Positions 1 to 8,116 of a DNA stretch of 64,000 nt are shown here, piece after piece (the stretch's first letter is position 1; every line of letters starts with the position of its first letter). The notes under the pieces were generated by a model. The model saw only the letters and a program-made list of their open reading frames with translations. It was not told the DNA's origin and made no database searches. Source of the stretch: Microbulbifer variabilis (GTDB lineage: Bacteria; Pseudomonadota; Gammaproteobacteria; Pseudomonadales; Cellvibrionaceae); assembly GCF_020524905.1 (NCBI RefSeq), contig NZ_JAIVKI010000010.1, positions 1 to 64,000 on the forward strand, read 5' to 3'. A program made the translations under genes and the position numbers.

Positions 1-83
1 CAGCTTTCCAGGGTCGCTGCATCATGAGCGGTAATTGTGAAAACGTCAGGAGTATCCATGGGGCAAGTATACGCGAACTCAAA
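1..83 (-). other. Open frame continuing past the stop of the helicase-like gene; partial at window edge
   Basis: On the minus strand, the frame of the upstream 249-residue gene stays open after its TAA (84-86) to the window edge, giving FEFAYTCPMDTPDVFTITAH and onward. An ATG lies at 57-59 but no good Shine-Dalgarno sequence precedes it. Either a new gene starts here, or this is the rest of the same gene after a nonsense mutation. I favour the second because the upstream protein ends before any helicase motif. Confidence 0.35.
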
Positions 84-833
84 TTACGTAACCTTATTTT
101 CCGCATGGACCACTAGAGTAGCTTTTAAGGGGGTGGAGAGGCTTCGAATCTTATTCAGAAGTCGTAACTCATGCAGAACTCCTCGCGATCCCCGAGACCT
201 GTCAGCTAAAATGAGTGCACAAGCACTACTGACTGCCAGAGTGGAACTGTTGCTCAAAGCATAGCGTTCGGCCGCCTGCAAGTTTGGCCAGCGACTGATC
301 TCCTCAATGCCACTCAAGCGGCTGTTTTCCGCTAACCAACGCCCGATAGCCGCAACCTGAGCACTATCCAGCGGAAAACTGGGTACCGGAAAGCTATCAG
401 TCACACTGGTATCTGTATCCGGCTTAAGGATCAAACGCAACAGGGGAAAATTGATACGGATATCATCCGCGTTTATTTCGATGAAATACTCTTCATCGCA
501 ATATATGCGCGCGGGATAATAGAGAAGAGGGGCACAAAGTTTACGCTTGGAATTAATACCTAACTGAGCTGGGAGTTCACCGGAGATATAAAAGAGCGAA
601 TAAATCAAGCTGCGCTCTTTTCGATAAGTATCCACCTGCTCTGCAAGCTGTGCCGCTGAGGCACTCACCAAAGGGATTCTGGGCAGCTCACCACCGGACA
701 AAAAGTCCCGCTCACTGAAAAATACTCGGCGGTCATCCGCAAGCCGGGCAATATTACTCAGTGATAAATCGTGACTATCCGCTTGATAGCAACACCTGAA
801 ATATTCGATCAATATCCTTGAGGAGTCCCGCAT
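84..833 (-). CDS. N-terminal region of a superfamily I helicase-like protein, ended by an in-frame TAA
   Basis: About 249 residues from the ATG at 833; TTG and GTG codons up to 851 are alternative starts. The sequence resembles, from memory, the N-terminal non-catalytic region of large bacterial AAA/superfamily I helicases: a segment around an ILIEYFRCCYQADS motif near the start, then a conserved LILADRSRGSRGVLHEL stretch near the end. No Walker A or helicase motif is reached before the TAA at 84-86, although the frame remains open beyond it. I read this as a truncated or pseudogenised helicase-like gene rather than a complete protein. The family assignment is tentative. The next gene upstream, the secreted HNH nuclease, is on the same strand. 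Confidence 0.5.
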   Translation of the reverse strand: MRDSSRILIEYFRCCYQADSHDLSLSNIARLADDRRVFFSERDFLSGGELPRIPLVSASAAQLAEQVDTYRKERSLIYSLFYISGELPAQLGINSKRKLCAPLLYYPARIYCDEEYFIEINADDIRINFPLLRLILKPDTDTSVTDSFPVPSFPLDSAQVAAIGRWLAENSRLSGIEEISRWPNLQAAERYALSNSSTLAVSSACALILADRSRGSRGVLHELRLLNKIRSLSTPLKATLVVHAENKVT

Positions 834-929
834 ATCCGCCCGCACTTCCAATTCGAGGTAAAATGCTACCCGAAATTATCAAATTGCGACAGGTACTCCT
901 CTTGATGGAGGTGATAACTTGAGCTCTGG

Positions 930-1481
930 CTAGCCTTCACTGGCCATAGTGCGCAGCCTCTGGGATTCGCCTGAACTCAGACTTAAGCCATACTTATCAA
1001 CAATAGATATAAATCGCTGCACATAAATTTTTCCGACGGGTGCATAAGGCGGCATCCACTCATCGGGCCCCTTGTCCCCCTTACTTTGGTTGCGGCCATC
1101 ATCCACTAGCCACAGGTTATCGATATCTTCAGCGAATTGCCTTTTTTGCTCACGACTCCAACTGGCTCCGCCATGATCATAGGCCCACTTCAGAGGTACT
1201 ATATGCTCTACATCAAGATCAGAAGCCTTGCTGTAGAAGTTGCCCGTGTAAGGATCCAACCACAACCCCGTGGCAACCTTACATTGGTTGGCGCGAGTAT
1301 AGGTTACAGGCGAAAGAGAATAACGGATCAGTAACTCATGCCGGGTATCTTGGCAGTCCTGATCTGCGTCGGACCACTGAGGCAACCACTCTGCCCTATC
1401 ATAACTGATCGCGAATACGGGAAGACTCAAGGATGCTAGTAAAGCAGGTAATAAAAAGCTTGAAAATGATCGAACACTCAT
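930..1481 (-). CDS. Secreted HNH family endonuclease (DUF1524-like)
   Basis: The 183-residue protein starts at the ATG at 1481, where a hydrophobic signal peptide (about residues 5-24, ending VFA) begins. The mature part has the DVEHIVPL motif carrying the HNH-type catalytic His, followed by an acidic and Asn-rich segment (DIDNLWLVDDGRNQSKGDKG) and DEWMPP, all typical of the small secreted DUF1524/HNH nucleases. It probably degrades extracellular DNA or RNA for nutrient scavenging. The in-frame TTG at 1499 would add six residues before the signal peptide and is unlikely. There is no clear partner gene nearby. Confidence 0.85.
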   Translation of the reverse strand: MSVRSFSSFLLPALLASLSLPVFAISYDRAEWLPQWSDADQDCQDTRHELLIRYSLSPVTYTRANQCKVATGLWLDPYTGNFYSKASDLDVEHIVPLKWAYDHGGASWSREQKRQFAEDIDNLWLVDDGRNQSKGDKGPDEWMPPYAPVGKIYVQRFISIVDKYGLSLSSGESQRLRTMASEG

Positions 1482-1626
1482 ACAACAACTACCAATCAAA
1501 TCAGTGGCTAGATTACAAGAAAAATAATTAGAAGGGTATGAGCCGGTTCAAATTGGCAGCTGAAAAATCAATAATAGCTTTCAGGTTTCCATTGTAGGTG
1601 GGTAGAATCAAAAAGAAATCAAAGGA

Positions 1627-1959
1627 TTATTTCGTGCATCGTCCTGTGATCTTCATTATGTATTCAACTTTAATAGTAAAAGTCCTTCTCTTGATATCCC
1701 CGAAACCATCATCAAATTCGACCCAGCCTTCGACATTATGAATGCAGTCGCCTCGATACTTAGATTTAGAGCCTTTTGGTCCAGAGACTGCGATGAGCTT
1801 AGCTATATGTGGAAGTGGAGCGTATCGTTTAACAAATTTCTGACTTACTTGAATTGCGTAACGGGAGTAAATGCAAGCTTCCTAAGCTAATTCTTCGGGT
1901 GTTTTAGAGCAACTGGCCAGTGCAACCGCAACACATAGTGCGATAAAAAACGCATTCAC
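1627..1959 (-). pseudogene. Small lipoprotein gene interrupted by an in-frame TAG
   Basis: Starting at GTG 1957-1959, with an AAAGG-like ribosome site just before it, the minus strand encodes a lipoprotein signal with the lipobox LASC (Cys at codon 17). A TAG follows at codon 26 (1882-1884). The same frame then stays open for 84 more codons to TAA at 1627-1629, and contains Cys residues and the stretch GDCIHNVEGWVEFDDGFGDI. The intact reading frame either side of one stop codon suggests a recent nonsense mutation of a roughly 110-residue secreted lipoprotein. I do not recognise the family; the GWVEFDDGF element recalls small periplasmic TonB-like C-terminal domains, but this is a guess. Confidence 0.5.
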
Positions 1960-2001
1960 AAACCTTTGTTTTATTTCTATTTTTAATTTCAAATTTAAAG
2001 G

Positions 2002-2121
2002 CTACAGGTTATCTGCCCCCTCTACCGTGCCGATAGGATTCTTCTTACAAGTAAATACTTCTTCCGGAAAAATTGAAAAGGTCGAAATATGGAAACCTAG
2101 GAACTCTTGATTGTTTTTCAT
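2002..2121 (-). CDS. Possible 39-residue small protein
   Basis: An ATG at 2119-2121 is preceded by a good Shine-Dalgarno sequence (CAGGAG, five bases before the ATG) and opens a 39-codon frame, MKNNQEFLGFHISTFSIFPE and so on, to TAG 2002-2004. It lies 42 bases upstream of the interrupted lipoprotein gene on the same strand, so the two could form a small operon. It matches no family I know. The ribosome site is the main support, and the frame could be spurious or the remnant of a larger gene. Confidence 0.3.
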   Translation of the reverse strand: MKNNQEFLGFHISTFSIFPEEVFTCKKNPIGTVEGADNL

Positions 2122-2345
2122 GTTGCTCCTGCATAGACCTCATCAGAGGAAGGCAGGTAGTGATGAAGACGCAACAGCGTAGTAGCTCTTAGTGACAGGC
2201 TTAATAAGCTTTCATTACAGGTATCAATAGACTTTCCACTCTAACAACAAGAATAACTAGCCAACAAAATGTAACTTGGATTCAGGAAGAATCCTGGTGA
2301 AAAAGGTATCCACAAGGAGAATGGGGGAAAATGAGGAGAGAAATA
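2122..2345. other. Intergenic stretch without a recognised gene
   Basis: Together with the two decayed or small genes before it, this completes the 930-base gap between the HNH nuclease and the RND permease. I see no convincing reading frame, RNA gene or repeat in this part. Confidence 0.5.
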
Positions 2346-2380
2346 ATTCCACACAACAACCTGATGGCGTTGTGTGGAAT
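2346..2380 (-). terminator. Hairpin after the RND efflux operon
   Basis: A perfect 12-bp inverted repeat, ATTCCACACAAC and GTTGTGTGGAAT, with an 11-base loop lies about 40 bases beyond the permease stop codon. On the minus strand it is followed by TATTTCTCTC rather than a pure T run, so it is a weak or factor-aided terminator, or an mRNA 3' end stabiliser. Confidence 0.5.
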
Positions 2381-2418
2381 ATCTAGAGATCAAACTTTAT
2401 TAGAGTAGGCCTCAGCTG

Positions 2419-5400
2419 TTATGCAGAAACCGGTTCTCCTGAAGAGGCTTTCTTTGGCCTAGCTATTTCTTCTGCCTGACTACCCTCTACCTCATCGGGT
2501 TTCACTTTGTGGAAGACCGCGTAGAAAACCGGGATTGCAATCAGGGTTAGCACTGTCGCAAAACCCAGCCCACCCATTATGGTCACAGCCATATCCGCGA
2601 AGAATGCATCAAATAGCAGTGGCGACATCCCCAGAATAGTAGTGACCGCTGCAAGGAATACCGGGCGTAAACGACTGACACTCGCATGCTTTATTGCAGT
2701 GAGCCTGGGCAAACCAGCATGAGTTTGCACCTCAATCTCATCCACCAAAACCACAGCATTTTTAATCAGCATTCCGGATAAACTCAGTACACCAAGAAGT
2801 GACATAAACCCAAATGGCAGTCCAGTCGCCAGCAAGCCTACAACCACGCCCACCAAACACATAGGAACCACTAACCAGATAATCACGGGTTCACGCACAG
2901 TACCGAACAGTAAGATCGATACCAAAATCATGATCAGGAAACCGAGTGGCAAGCCTTTACCCAGAGACTTCTGTGCATCGGTAGAGCTTTCATATTCACC
3001 ACCAAATTCCACTTTAAAGCCAGGAGGTAACTGCATTTTTTCCACCCAAGGGCGGATTCGCCCAAAAGCAGACATAGCAGTAACACCTTCCGGGGCATCG
3101 GCACTGATTGTGATAGTAGGTACCCGATCGCGCCTTTGGATCAGACCCTCATCCGCAGCAACCTCAAAATCGGTAATCAATTGTCCAGCCGGTATATATC
3201 CCTGCTCATTGGGACTCCACACCAGGCGATCTTCCAGAGAACCTACCTGGTTCCTATCCCCCGCTGGCATACGCGCAATAATGGGAATAATGCGATCACC
3301 GCTCTCGAAATCACCGACGGTATAACCGGCAGTGGCAAATTGAATCATCCGACTAATATCGGTATTCGTGACACCCGCTACGCGGGCTCGCTCATCATCA
3401 AGGTGCGCATGAATTGTAGATTCACGACTGCGCCAATCGTGGCGGATATCTTCGAGCCCCTTTTCACGGAATTGCTGTTCAACATCCTGAGCAAGCGCTC
3501 GCAAGGTTTGAAAGTCCTGCCCTGAAATCCGCACCTCCACATCGGCACCGCCACCGGGGCCAAATACCAAACGCTTGAAGGTAATCAGCGCTTCAGGCTG
3601 CTCTTCACGTAGTCGTGCTTTAGCGCTTTCTATAAGCTGGGGGATTTGCTCACGCTTCTGGGCGCGAACAATCAACTGGCCATAGGACGCGTTGGGCGGT
3701 TCGGGAGCATAGGTCAGCATAAATCGATCAGCTCCACGGCCTGCAACGGCAGTTACAGAAACCACTTCTTCCTGTTCCTTAAAATACTCTGTTGCCTGCT
3801 GAAGGGCCTTATCGGTGCGATTGATATCACTACCCTGAGGCATGTAGTAATTCACATAGAATAAAGGAGCATTGGAGTTCGGGAAGAATCCCTGCTTCAC
3901 AAAGCCAAAGGCGAAGTAGCTCACCAAAGTAACCACAACCAGCAAGCCGATCGTCAGGCCGCGATGTTTCAAAGCACCGGACAAGGCTCCGGAATACATA
4001 TTGTAAAAGCGACCGTTATAAGGATCTTCTGAATCCGAGTCCTTGCCAGGCTTGAACAGGTGATAACCCAAATAGGGGGTTACGGTTACAGCGAGAATCC
4101 AGCTGAGCAGCAGTGATATACCAATCACAGCAAACAGGGAGAAGAGGAATTCACCGGTGGCATCGTCAGATAGCCCGATGCCAGAAAATGCCATAATGCC
4201 AATAACCGTGGCGCCCAGAAGTGGCCAGAATGTCTGGCGCACTACCCGGCTGGCAGCACCCTTGGGCTCTTCATTTCTCTGAACCCCCATCAACATGCCT
4301 TCAGCCACTACGATAGCATTATCTACCAGCATGCCCATGGCAATGATAAGGGCACCGAGGGAAATCCTCTGTAGATTCAAACCAAACAGATTCATGATCA
4401 ATACGGTTCCCAGAACCGTTAGGCCAAGTACGGTACCCACCACTACGCCGGAGCGCCAGCCCATAAAAACACAGAGTACTAAGGTGACGATGACAACTGA
4501 AGAGACGAGGTTAAACAAAAAGCCATCGACACTTTCTTCCACCACCTGATGCTGCGCATAAACCGGGTGAATTTCCACCCCCAGTGGCAGAGCCAGCTTT
4601 ATCTCCTCAAGTTTTGCCTCTACGGCCTTACCAACATTAACAATGTTGGTATTTTCTGCACCTGCCACACCGAGCAATACGGCCTGCTTGCCATCATAAC
4701 GGGCGATAAAGCTCGGGCTTTCATCGTATCCCATAGAGATATCTGCGATATCCCTGATAGCCAGCATTGCCGTAGAACCGGGCACTCCCACAAGAATATT
4801 GCGGATAGCTTCCAAGTCGCTTGCAGGATTATCGACTACGATGCGGGTACGTAAATCCTGGCCACCAATTTCGCCAACTTTTTGCGTGGAGCTTTCCGAT
4901 TGCAGGACCTTTGCCAAATCATCCAGAGAAAAACCAAACTGAGCGAGTCGGGATTCATCAATATCTAAATAGGCAACCTCATCAATGATTCCGGAGCGGG
5001 ATACTTTCGCTACCCCCTCTACACCGAGTAATTCACGGCGAATCGCTTTGGTAATTTCCCGCATTTCCGTCAGGGAAAAACCCTCACCGGTAATTGCGTA
5101 ATAAATACCATAGACCTCACCGAAATCATCATTGACCACGGAAGGATAAGCCCCACTGGGCAGATCTCTTTGGGCATCATTTACCTTTCGTCGCAACTCG
5201 TCCCATACCTGAGCCAATTCCTCAGAAGCATATTGGTCCTTGATCTCTACACGAATCTCTGACATTCCCGGACTGGATGTAGAGGTGACCAGATCCAGCT
5301 GTCCCATTTGCTGGATAGCGACTTCGAGCTTTTCAGTTACTTCCTCTTCCACTCGCTGAGCACTAGCGCCGGGATAAAAGGTATAGACACGGGCTTCTTT

Positions 5401-5526
5401 GATAGTAAAGGCCGGATCTTCCAGGCGGCCAATATCTGACAACCCCCAGAGCCCGCCAAATAAGCAAATCAACATCAGCAGCCAGCTGTAAACCGGCTTT
5501 TCGATAAATATGTCAGAAATCTTCAC
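2419..5526 (-). CDS. RND efflux transporter permease (AcrB/HAE1-like)
   Basis: The 1035-residue inner-membrane pump begins with GTG at 5526 behind a GGGGGG ribosome site. It has the usual RND layout: a first transmembrane helix at about residues 12-32, a large periplasmic loop, helices 2-6, a second loop and helices 8-12. TM4 carries GMLVDNAIVVAEG, where AcrB has two Asp residues and this protein has Asp-Asn. The TM10 Lys of the proton relay is present in GMLIKNAVVLVDE. It should export hydrophobic or amphiphilic compounds by proton antiport together with the adaptor 42 bases upstream and a TolC-type channel encoded elsewhere. The substrate cannot be told from sequence. Confidence 0.93.
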   Translation of the reverse strand: MKISDIFIEKPVYSWLLMLICLFGGLWGLSDIGRLEDPAFTIKEARVYTFYPGASAQRVEEEVTEKLEVAIQQMGQLDLVTSTSSPGMSEIRVEIKDQYASEELAQVWDELRRKVNDAQRDLPSGAYPSVVNDDFGEVYGIYYAITGEGFSLTEMREITKAIRRELLGVEGVAKVSRSGIIDEVAYLDIDESRLAQFGFSLDDLAKVLQSESSTQKVGEIGGQDLRTRIVVDNPASDLEAIRNILVGVPGSTAMLAIRDIADISMGYDESPSFIARYDGKQAVLLGVAGAENTNIVNVGKAVEAKLEEIKLALPLGVEIHPVYAQHQVVEESVDGFLFNLVSSVVIVTLVLCVFMGWRSGVVVGTVLGLTVLGTVLIMNLFGLNLQRISLGALIIAMGMLVDNAIVVAEGMLMGVQRNEEPKGAASRVVRQTFWPLLGATVIGIMAFSGIGLSDDATGEFLFSLFAVIGISLLLSWILAVTVTPYLGYHLFKPGKDSDSEDPYNGRFYNMYSGALSGALKHRGLTIGLLVVVTLVSYFAFGFVKQGFFPNSNAPLFYVNYYMPQGSDINRTDKALQQATEYFKEQEEVVSVTAVAGRGADRFMLTYAPEPPNASYGQLIVRAQKREQIPQLIESAKARLREEQPEALITFKRLVFGPGGGADVEVRISGQDFQTLRALAQDVEQQFREKGLEDIRHDWRSRESTIHAHLDDERARVAGVTNTDISRMIQFATAGYTVGDFESGDRIIPIIARMPAGDRNQVGSLEDRLVWSPNEQGYIPAGQLITDFEVAADEGLIQRRDRVPTITISADAPEGVTAMSAFGRIRPWVEKMQLPPGFKVEFGGEYESSTDAQKSLGKGLPLGFLIMILVSILLFGTVREPVIIWLVVPMCLVGVVVGLLATGLPFGFMSLLGVLSLSGMLIKNAVVLVDEIEVQTHAGLPRLTAIKHASVSRLRPVFLAAVTTILGMSPLLFDAFFADMAVTIMGGLGFATVLTLIAIPVFYAVFHKVKPDEVEGSQAEEIARPKKASSGEPVSA

Positions 5527-5568
5527 AATATTCCCCCCCTGTTCACAGGGCCAAAGCTCACAGGCAAA

Positions 5569-6642
5569 TTAGTGCTGCACATAGTTGCGAACTTTTGCAC
5601 CGTCATAGAGGTGCTGACCGCCCGCAGCCACCAGCTTCATTGCCGGCGACAAGCCCTGAATAATTTGTACGGCCTCACCATTAGTACGACCGAGAGCTAC
5701 CTGAACCCTGGAAACAGACTGGTCTTCATTAATTTGCCAAACATAGGGTTCCCCCCCACTACTGCTCTGAACCGCCGCCAGAGGAATCCAAAAATCTCCA
5801 CTACCTTCCTTCATTTTGACGGTAACCCTGGCCGTCATGCCGGGAAGAATCTGAACATTCTGCGGTCGCGGCATACCCAGCTCCACAGCGTAAGTCTGTG
5901 TCACACTATCGGCTTCCGCTTGATGTTCACGGTATTTCAATGCGAACTGCTTACCCGGCAGGAATTCGAACTCGGCAAAAACTGAGCTAATCTGCTCTTC
6001 GTTAACTGTGGCCAGTAGTTTTTCCGGTACAGAAATCTGAATACGCACTTCAGAAATGTTCTGCAAACGCACAATCGGCTGACCAGGTTGAACGTTGGTG
6101 TAATTTTCTACGAGTTGCCTTGTTGCCAAGGCATCAAAGGGGACTGTTAATTTGGTATATGCCAAATCCTGTTCCGCTCTTTCCAATGTCACTTTGGCAA
6201 GATCAAAATTACTCTCGGTTTCATCCAGCTGCTGCTGGGAAATCACTTTCGAATTTGCCAGGGAGCGCTGTCTATTCAGTGTCTTTTCCAAAAGCTCAAC
6301 ATTCACGCGAGCTTCCTTAACCCGGCGCCGATAATCTCGATCATCAAGCTCCGCGATAAGGGTACCTTTAGGGATGATCTCCCCTTCGCGAAGATTTAAC
6401 TTATCGAGCTTACCGCCAACCTGAAAGGAGAGGTCCACGCTCTGTACAGCTTTCACCCTGCCGGCAAATTGGCGATCGGCAACTTTATTTGTGCTCTGGA
6501 CAGTGGCGATTTTCACGGGCCATAGCCGTTCAGCCTGTTGCTCCTCTTTTTCCGAGCCGGAGCAGCCCGCAAAAATGACCACCGCCGCCATCAAAAGGGC
6601 CAGGGGGGCACGAGAACTTACCGACAATTTCATATTCGTCAT
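5569..6642 (-). CDS. RND efflux periplasmic adaptor lipoprotein (HlyD/MFP family)
   Basis: The 357-residue membrane fusion protein links the RND pump to an outer-membrane channel. It has a lipoprotein signal with lipobox FAGC at about residues 23-26, a beta-barrel/lipoyl half-motif near residue 70 (QVGGKLDKLNLREGEIIPKG), a coiled-coil hairpin around residues 95-150, the second lipoyl half (LTVPFDALATRQLVENYTNV), and a beta-barrel with the membrane-proximal domain. The start at 6642 or the fourth codon at 6633 are both possible. It sits between tetR and the permease in one operon and has the expected family length. Confidence 0.92.
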   Translation of the reverse strand: MTNMKLSVSSRAPLALLMAAVVIFAGCSGSEKEEQQAERLWPVKIATVQSTNKVADRQFAGRVKAVQSVDLSFQVGGKLDKLNLREGEIIPKGTLIAELDDRDYRRRVKEARVNVELLEKTLNRQRSLANSKVISQQQLDETESNFDLAKVTLERAEQDLAYTKLTVPFDALATRQLVENYTNVQPGQPIVRLQNISEVRIQISVPEKLLATVNEEQISSVFAEFEFLPGKQFALKYREHQAEADSVTQTYAVELGMPRPQNVQILPGMTARVTVKMKEGSGDFWIPLAAVQSSSGGEPYVWQINEDQSVSRVQVALGRTNGEAVQIIQGLSPAMKLVAAGGQHLYDGAKVRNYVQH

Positions 6643-6666
6643 CCAAAAGCGTGTTTAAGAAAAAAA

Positions 6667-7194
6667 TCAGGCGAGATCTGTAGAAAGCATCAACAATCGT
6701 TCACGTAAACGGTCGAGCATTGGGTCTTCAGGTTCCACAACACCCAACACCCGCCCAAAGAACAAACCTTGAGCAGCGAGAATTAACAGTTGCGCCAGTT
6801 CGGGGTCCTTGTAAGTTCGGGAAATTTCACTCCGAAGTTCCACTTCCTTTATTTTCACAGGCTCAAGAAGCGCAGGGTCTTCGGCTACTGCCGCGATTAG
6901 CGAGCGTGGCAAACCCTCATCATCTTCCATTAGTTCGAAAATTGAACTCAATCGAGAGGTCAGCAAGTCACCGCCCGCCTTAGCACAAGCCTCAGCACTG
7001 GCATCCTCCCTGGCAATCGCCGACTCCAACATCGCCTTAAGAAGAGACTGCTTAGTCCTAAAGTGGTGAATTAGACCGCCCTTACTCAACCCGCACTGGG
7101 CAGCCACTGCATCCAGAGTGAGCTTACGCGCCCCCTTCTCTCGAACCACCTCTTCGGCAGCACGGACAATGGCAGATTTATCGACTCTCGACAC
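6667..7194 (-). CDS. TetR family repressor of the RND operon
   Basis: The 175-residue protein has a TetR helix-turn-helix at residues about 8-55 (DAVAAQCGLSKGGLIHHF) and a divergent ligand-binding C-terminus. The GTG at 7192-7194 is chosen as the start because GGGAGG lies four bases before it; the longer frame to 7224 adds a poor Cys-rich tail. It is the first gene of the tetR-adaptor-permease operon, with 24 bases to the adaptor, so autoregulation through the palindrome at 7220-7237 is likely. The inducer is probably a pump substrate. Confidence 0.9.
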   Translation of the reverse strand: MSRVDKSAIVRAAEEVVREKGARKLTLDAVAAQCGLSKGGLIHHFRTKQSLLKAMLESAIAREDASAEACAKAGGDLLTSRLSSIFELMEDDEGLPRSLIAAVAEDPALLEPVKIKEVELRSEISRTYKDPELAQLLILAAQGLFFGRVLGVVEPEDPMLDRLRERLLMLSTDLA

Positions 7195-7219
7195 ATGACC
7201 TCCCGGACACACCCAACAA

Positions 7220-7237
7220 ACCAACCGGCTGGTCGGT
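7220..7237. promoter_or_regulatory. Palindromic operator upstream of tetR
   Basis: ACCAACCGGCTGGTCGGT is an 18-bp imperfect palindrome (7 of 9 positions pair) lying 26 bases upstream of the tetR start codon. Short ACCNACC-type palindromes are typical TetR-family operators. Binding here would occlude the operon promoter or the first transcribed bases. Confidence 0.55.
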
Positions 7238-7366
7238 ATCTTAGCGATCCCCTGTAAAAGGTCAAGCTATGCTACCCTCTGTCACCGTCCAGAAAGGTTA
7301 AAAAGTGTTTACGAAACTGCGACGACCAGATGAACGGAAATAATCGGTCCTGCTATGGAGTTATTT

Positions 7367-7762
7367 ATGACGGATCATACCTGCCCCTGTGGCTCAGGTG
7401 AGAAATTTCAAGGTTGCTGCAACCTCTACCTCTCGGGGCAAACCTATCCCAATACTGCCGAGGCTCTAATGCGCAGCCGCTACAGCGCTTATACGATGGG
7501 AAACCTGGCCTATCTGCGCAAAACCTGGCACCCAGACACTTATCCCGATCTCTCCCAGGAGGACCTGGAAACCCAGTGGACCCGCTTGGAAGTTATCAAG
7601 AGTAAACCTGGCCTGAAAAAGTCGGTGGTGGAATTTAAGGCTTGGTATTCAGAGAATGATCAGGAACATGTAATTCATGAAGTATCCCTGTTCAAGCTTT
7701 ACAAAAAGAGATGGGTTTACCTGGAGGCACTCCCCGGCTGGCCAGAAGAAAGCAGGAATTAA
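7367..7762 (+). CDS. ychJ: YchJ family protein with N-terminal SEC-C motif
   Basis: The 131-residue protein opens with CPCGSGEKFQGCC, a SEC-C zinc-binding motif, followed by the YchJ core: AEALMRSRYSAYTMGNLAYL, a TWHPDTYP segment, and FKAWYSENDQEHVIHEVSLF. Start 7367 has GGAG six bases upstream; the in-frame ATG at 7355 overlaps that site and is less likely. The C-terminal second SEC-C motif of E. coli YchJ is absent, as in many homologues. The biochemical role of the family is unsettled, so only the family name is given. The gene converges on a small basic gene and the two share the TTAA stop region (7759-7762). Confidence 0.85.
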   Translation: MTDHTCPCGSGEKFQGCCNLYLSGQTYPNTAEALMRSRYSAYTMGNLAYLRKTWHPDTYPDLSQEDLETQWTRLEVIKSKPGLKKSVVEFKAWYSENDQEHVIHEVSLFKLYKKRWVYLEALPGWPEESRN

Positions 7763-7983
7763 CAACCGGCAAGAATCTGCGGAAAAATAAAGCAAGCCAC
7801 AGCTACAAATGGGGACGTATCGCGGGAGTCCTTCCACTCCCGCGCTTCCCTCTTCATTTTTTGCTTATCGACAAAACGCTCTCCTGACTTTGCTTTCACA
7901 TGAGCACCGCCCTTACCCATTAGAGGGTTACGCGCGACATAATTACGGATTTTTCCAGTCGTCTTAGGTGGAATTTTTTTCAT
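7759..7983 (-). CDS. Small basic protein of unknown function
   Basis: The 74-residue Lys/Arg-rich protein starts MKKIPPKTTGKIRNYV and contains the segment NPLMGKGGAHVKAKSGERFV, then KREAREWKDSR and a hydrophobic tail ending AGC. The ATG at 7983 is favoured because AAAGGG lies nine bases upstream; the ATG at 7989 is too close to it. Its charge suggests binding to nucleic acid or the ribosome. I considered a relative of the rescue factor ArfA because of the basic KGG-type motif, but cannot support that. It overlaps the ychJ stop by four bases. Confidence 0.6.
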   Translation of the reverse strand: MKKIPPKTTGKIRNYVARNPLMGKGGAHVKAKSGERFVDKQKMKREAREWKDSRDTSPFVAVACFIFPQILAGC

Positions 7984-8116
7984 AAACATTTCCCTTTATC
8001 GAATATTTTGGCAATCATGCGCCAAAAGCTAAGATATTTTCTTGGTAATTTCGGCCAAGTAACCAACTTGTGCCACATCAAATAACTCCTTCTTATAGTT
8101 ACTAAAAACTAGAAAC

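Noticed and set aside
7759-7989. Small basic protein as the ribosome rescue factor ArfA
   Set aside because: It is basic and of similar size, but I could not match the ArfA sequence pattern, so it is left as unknown.
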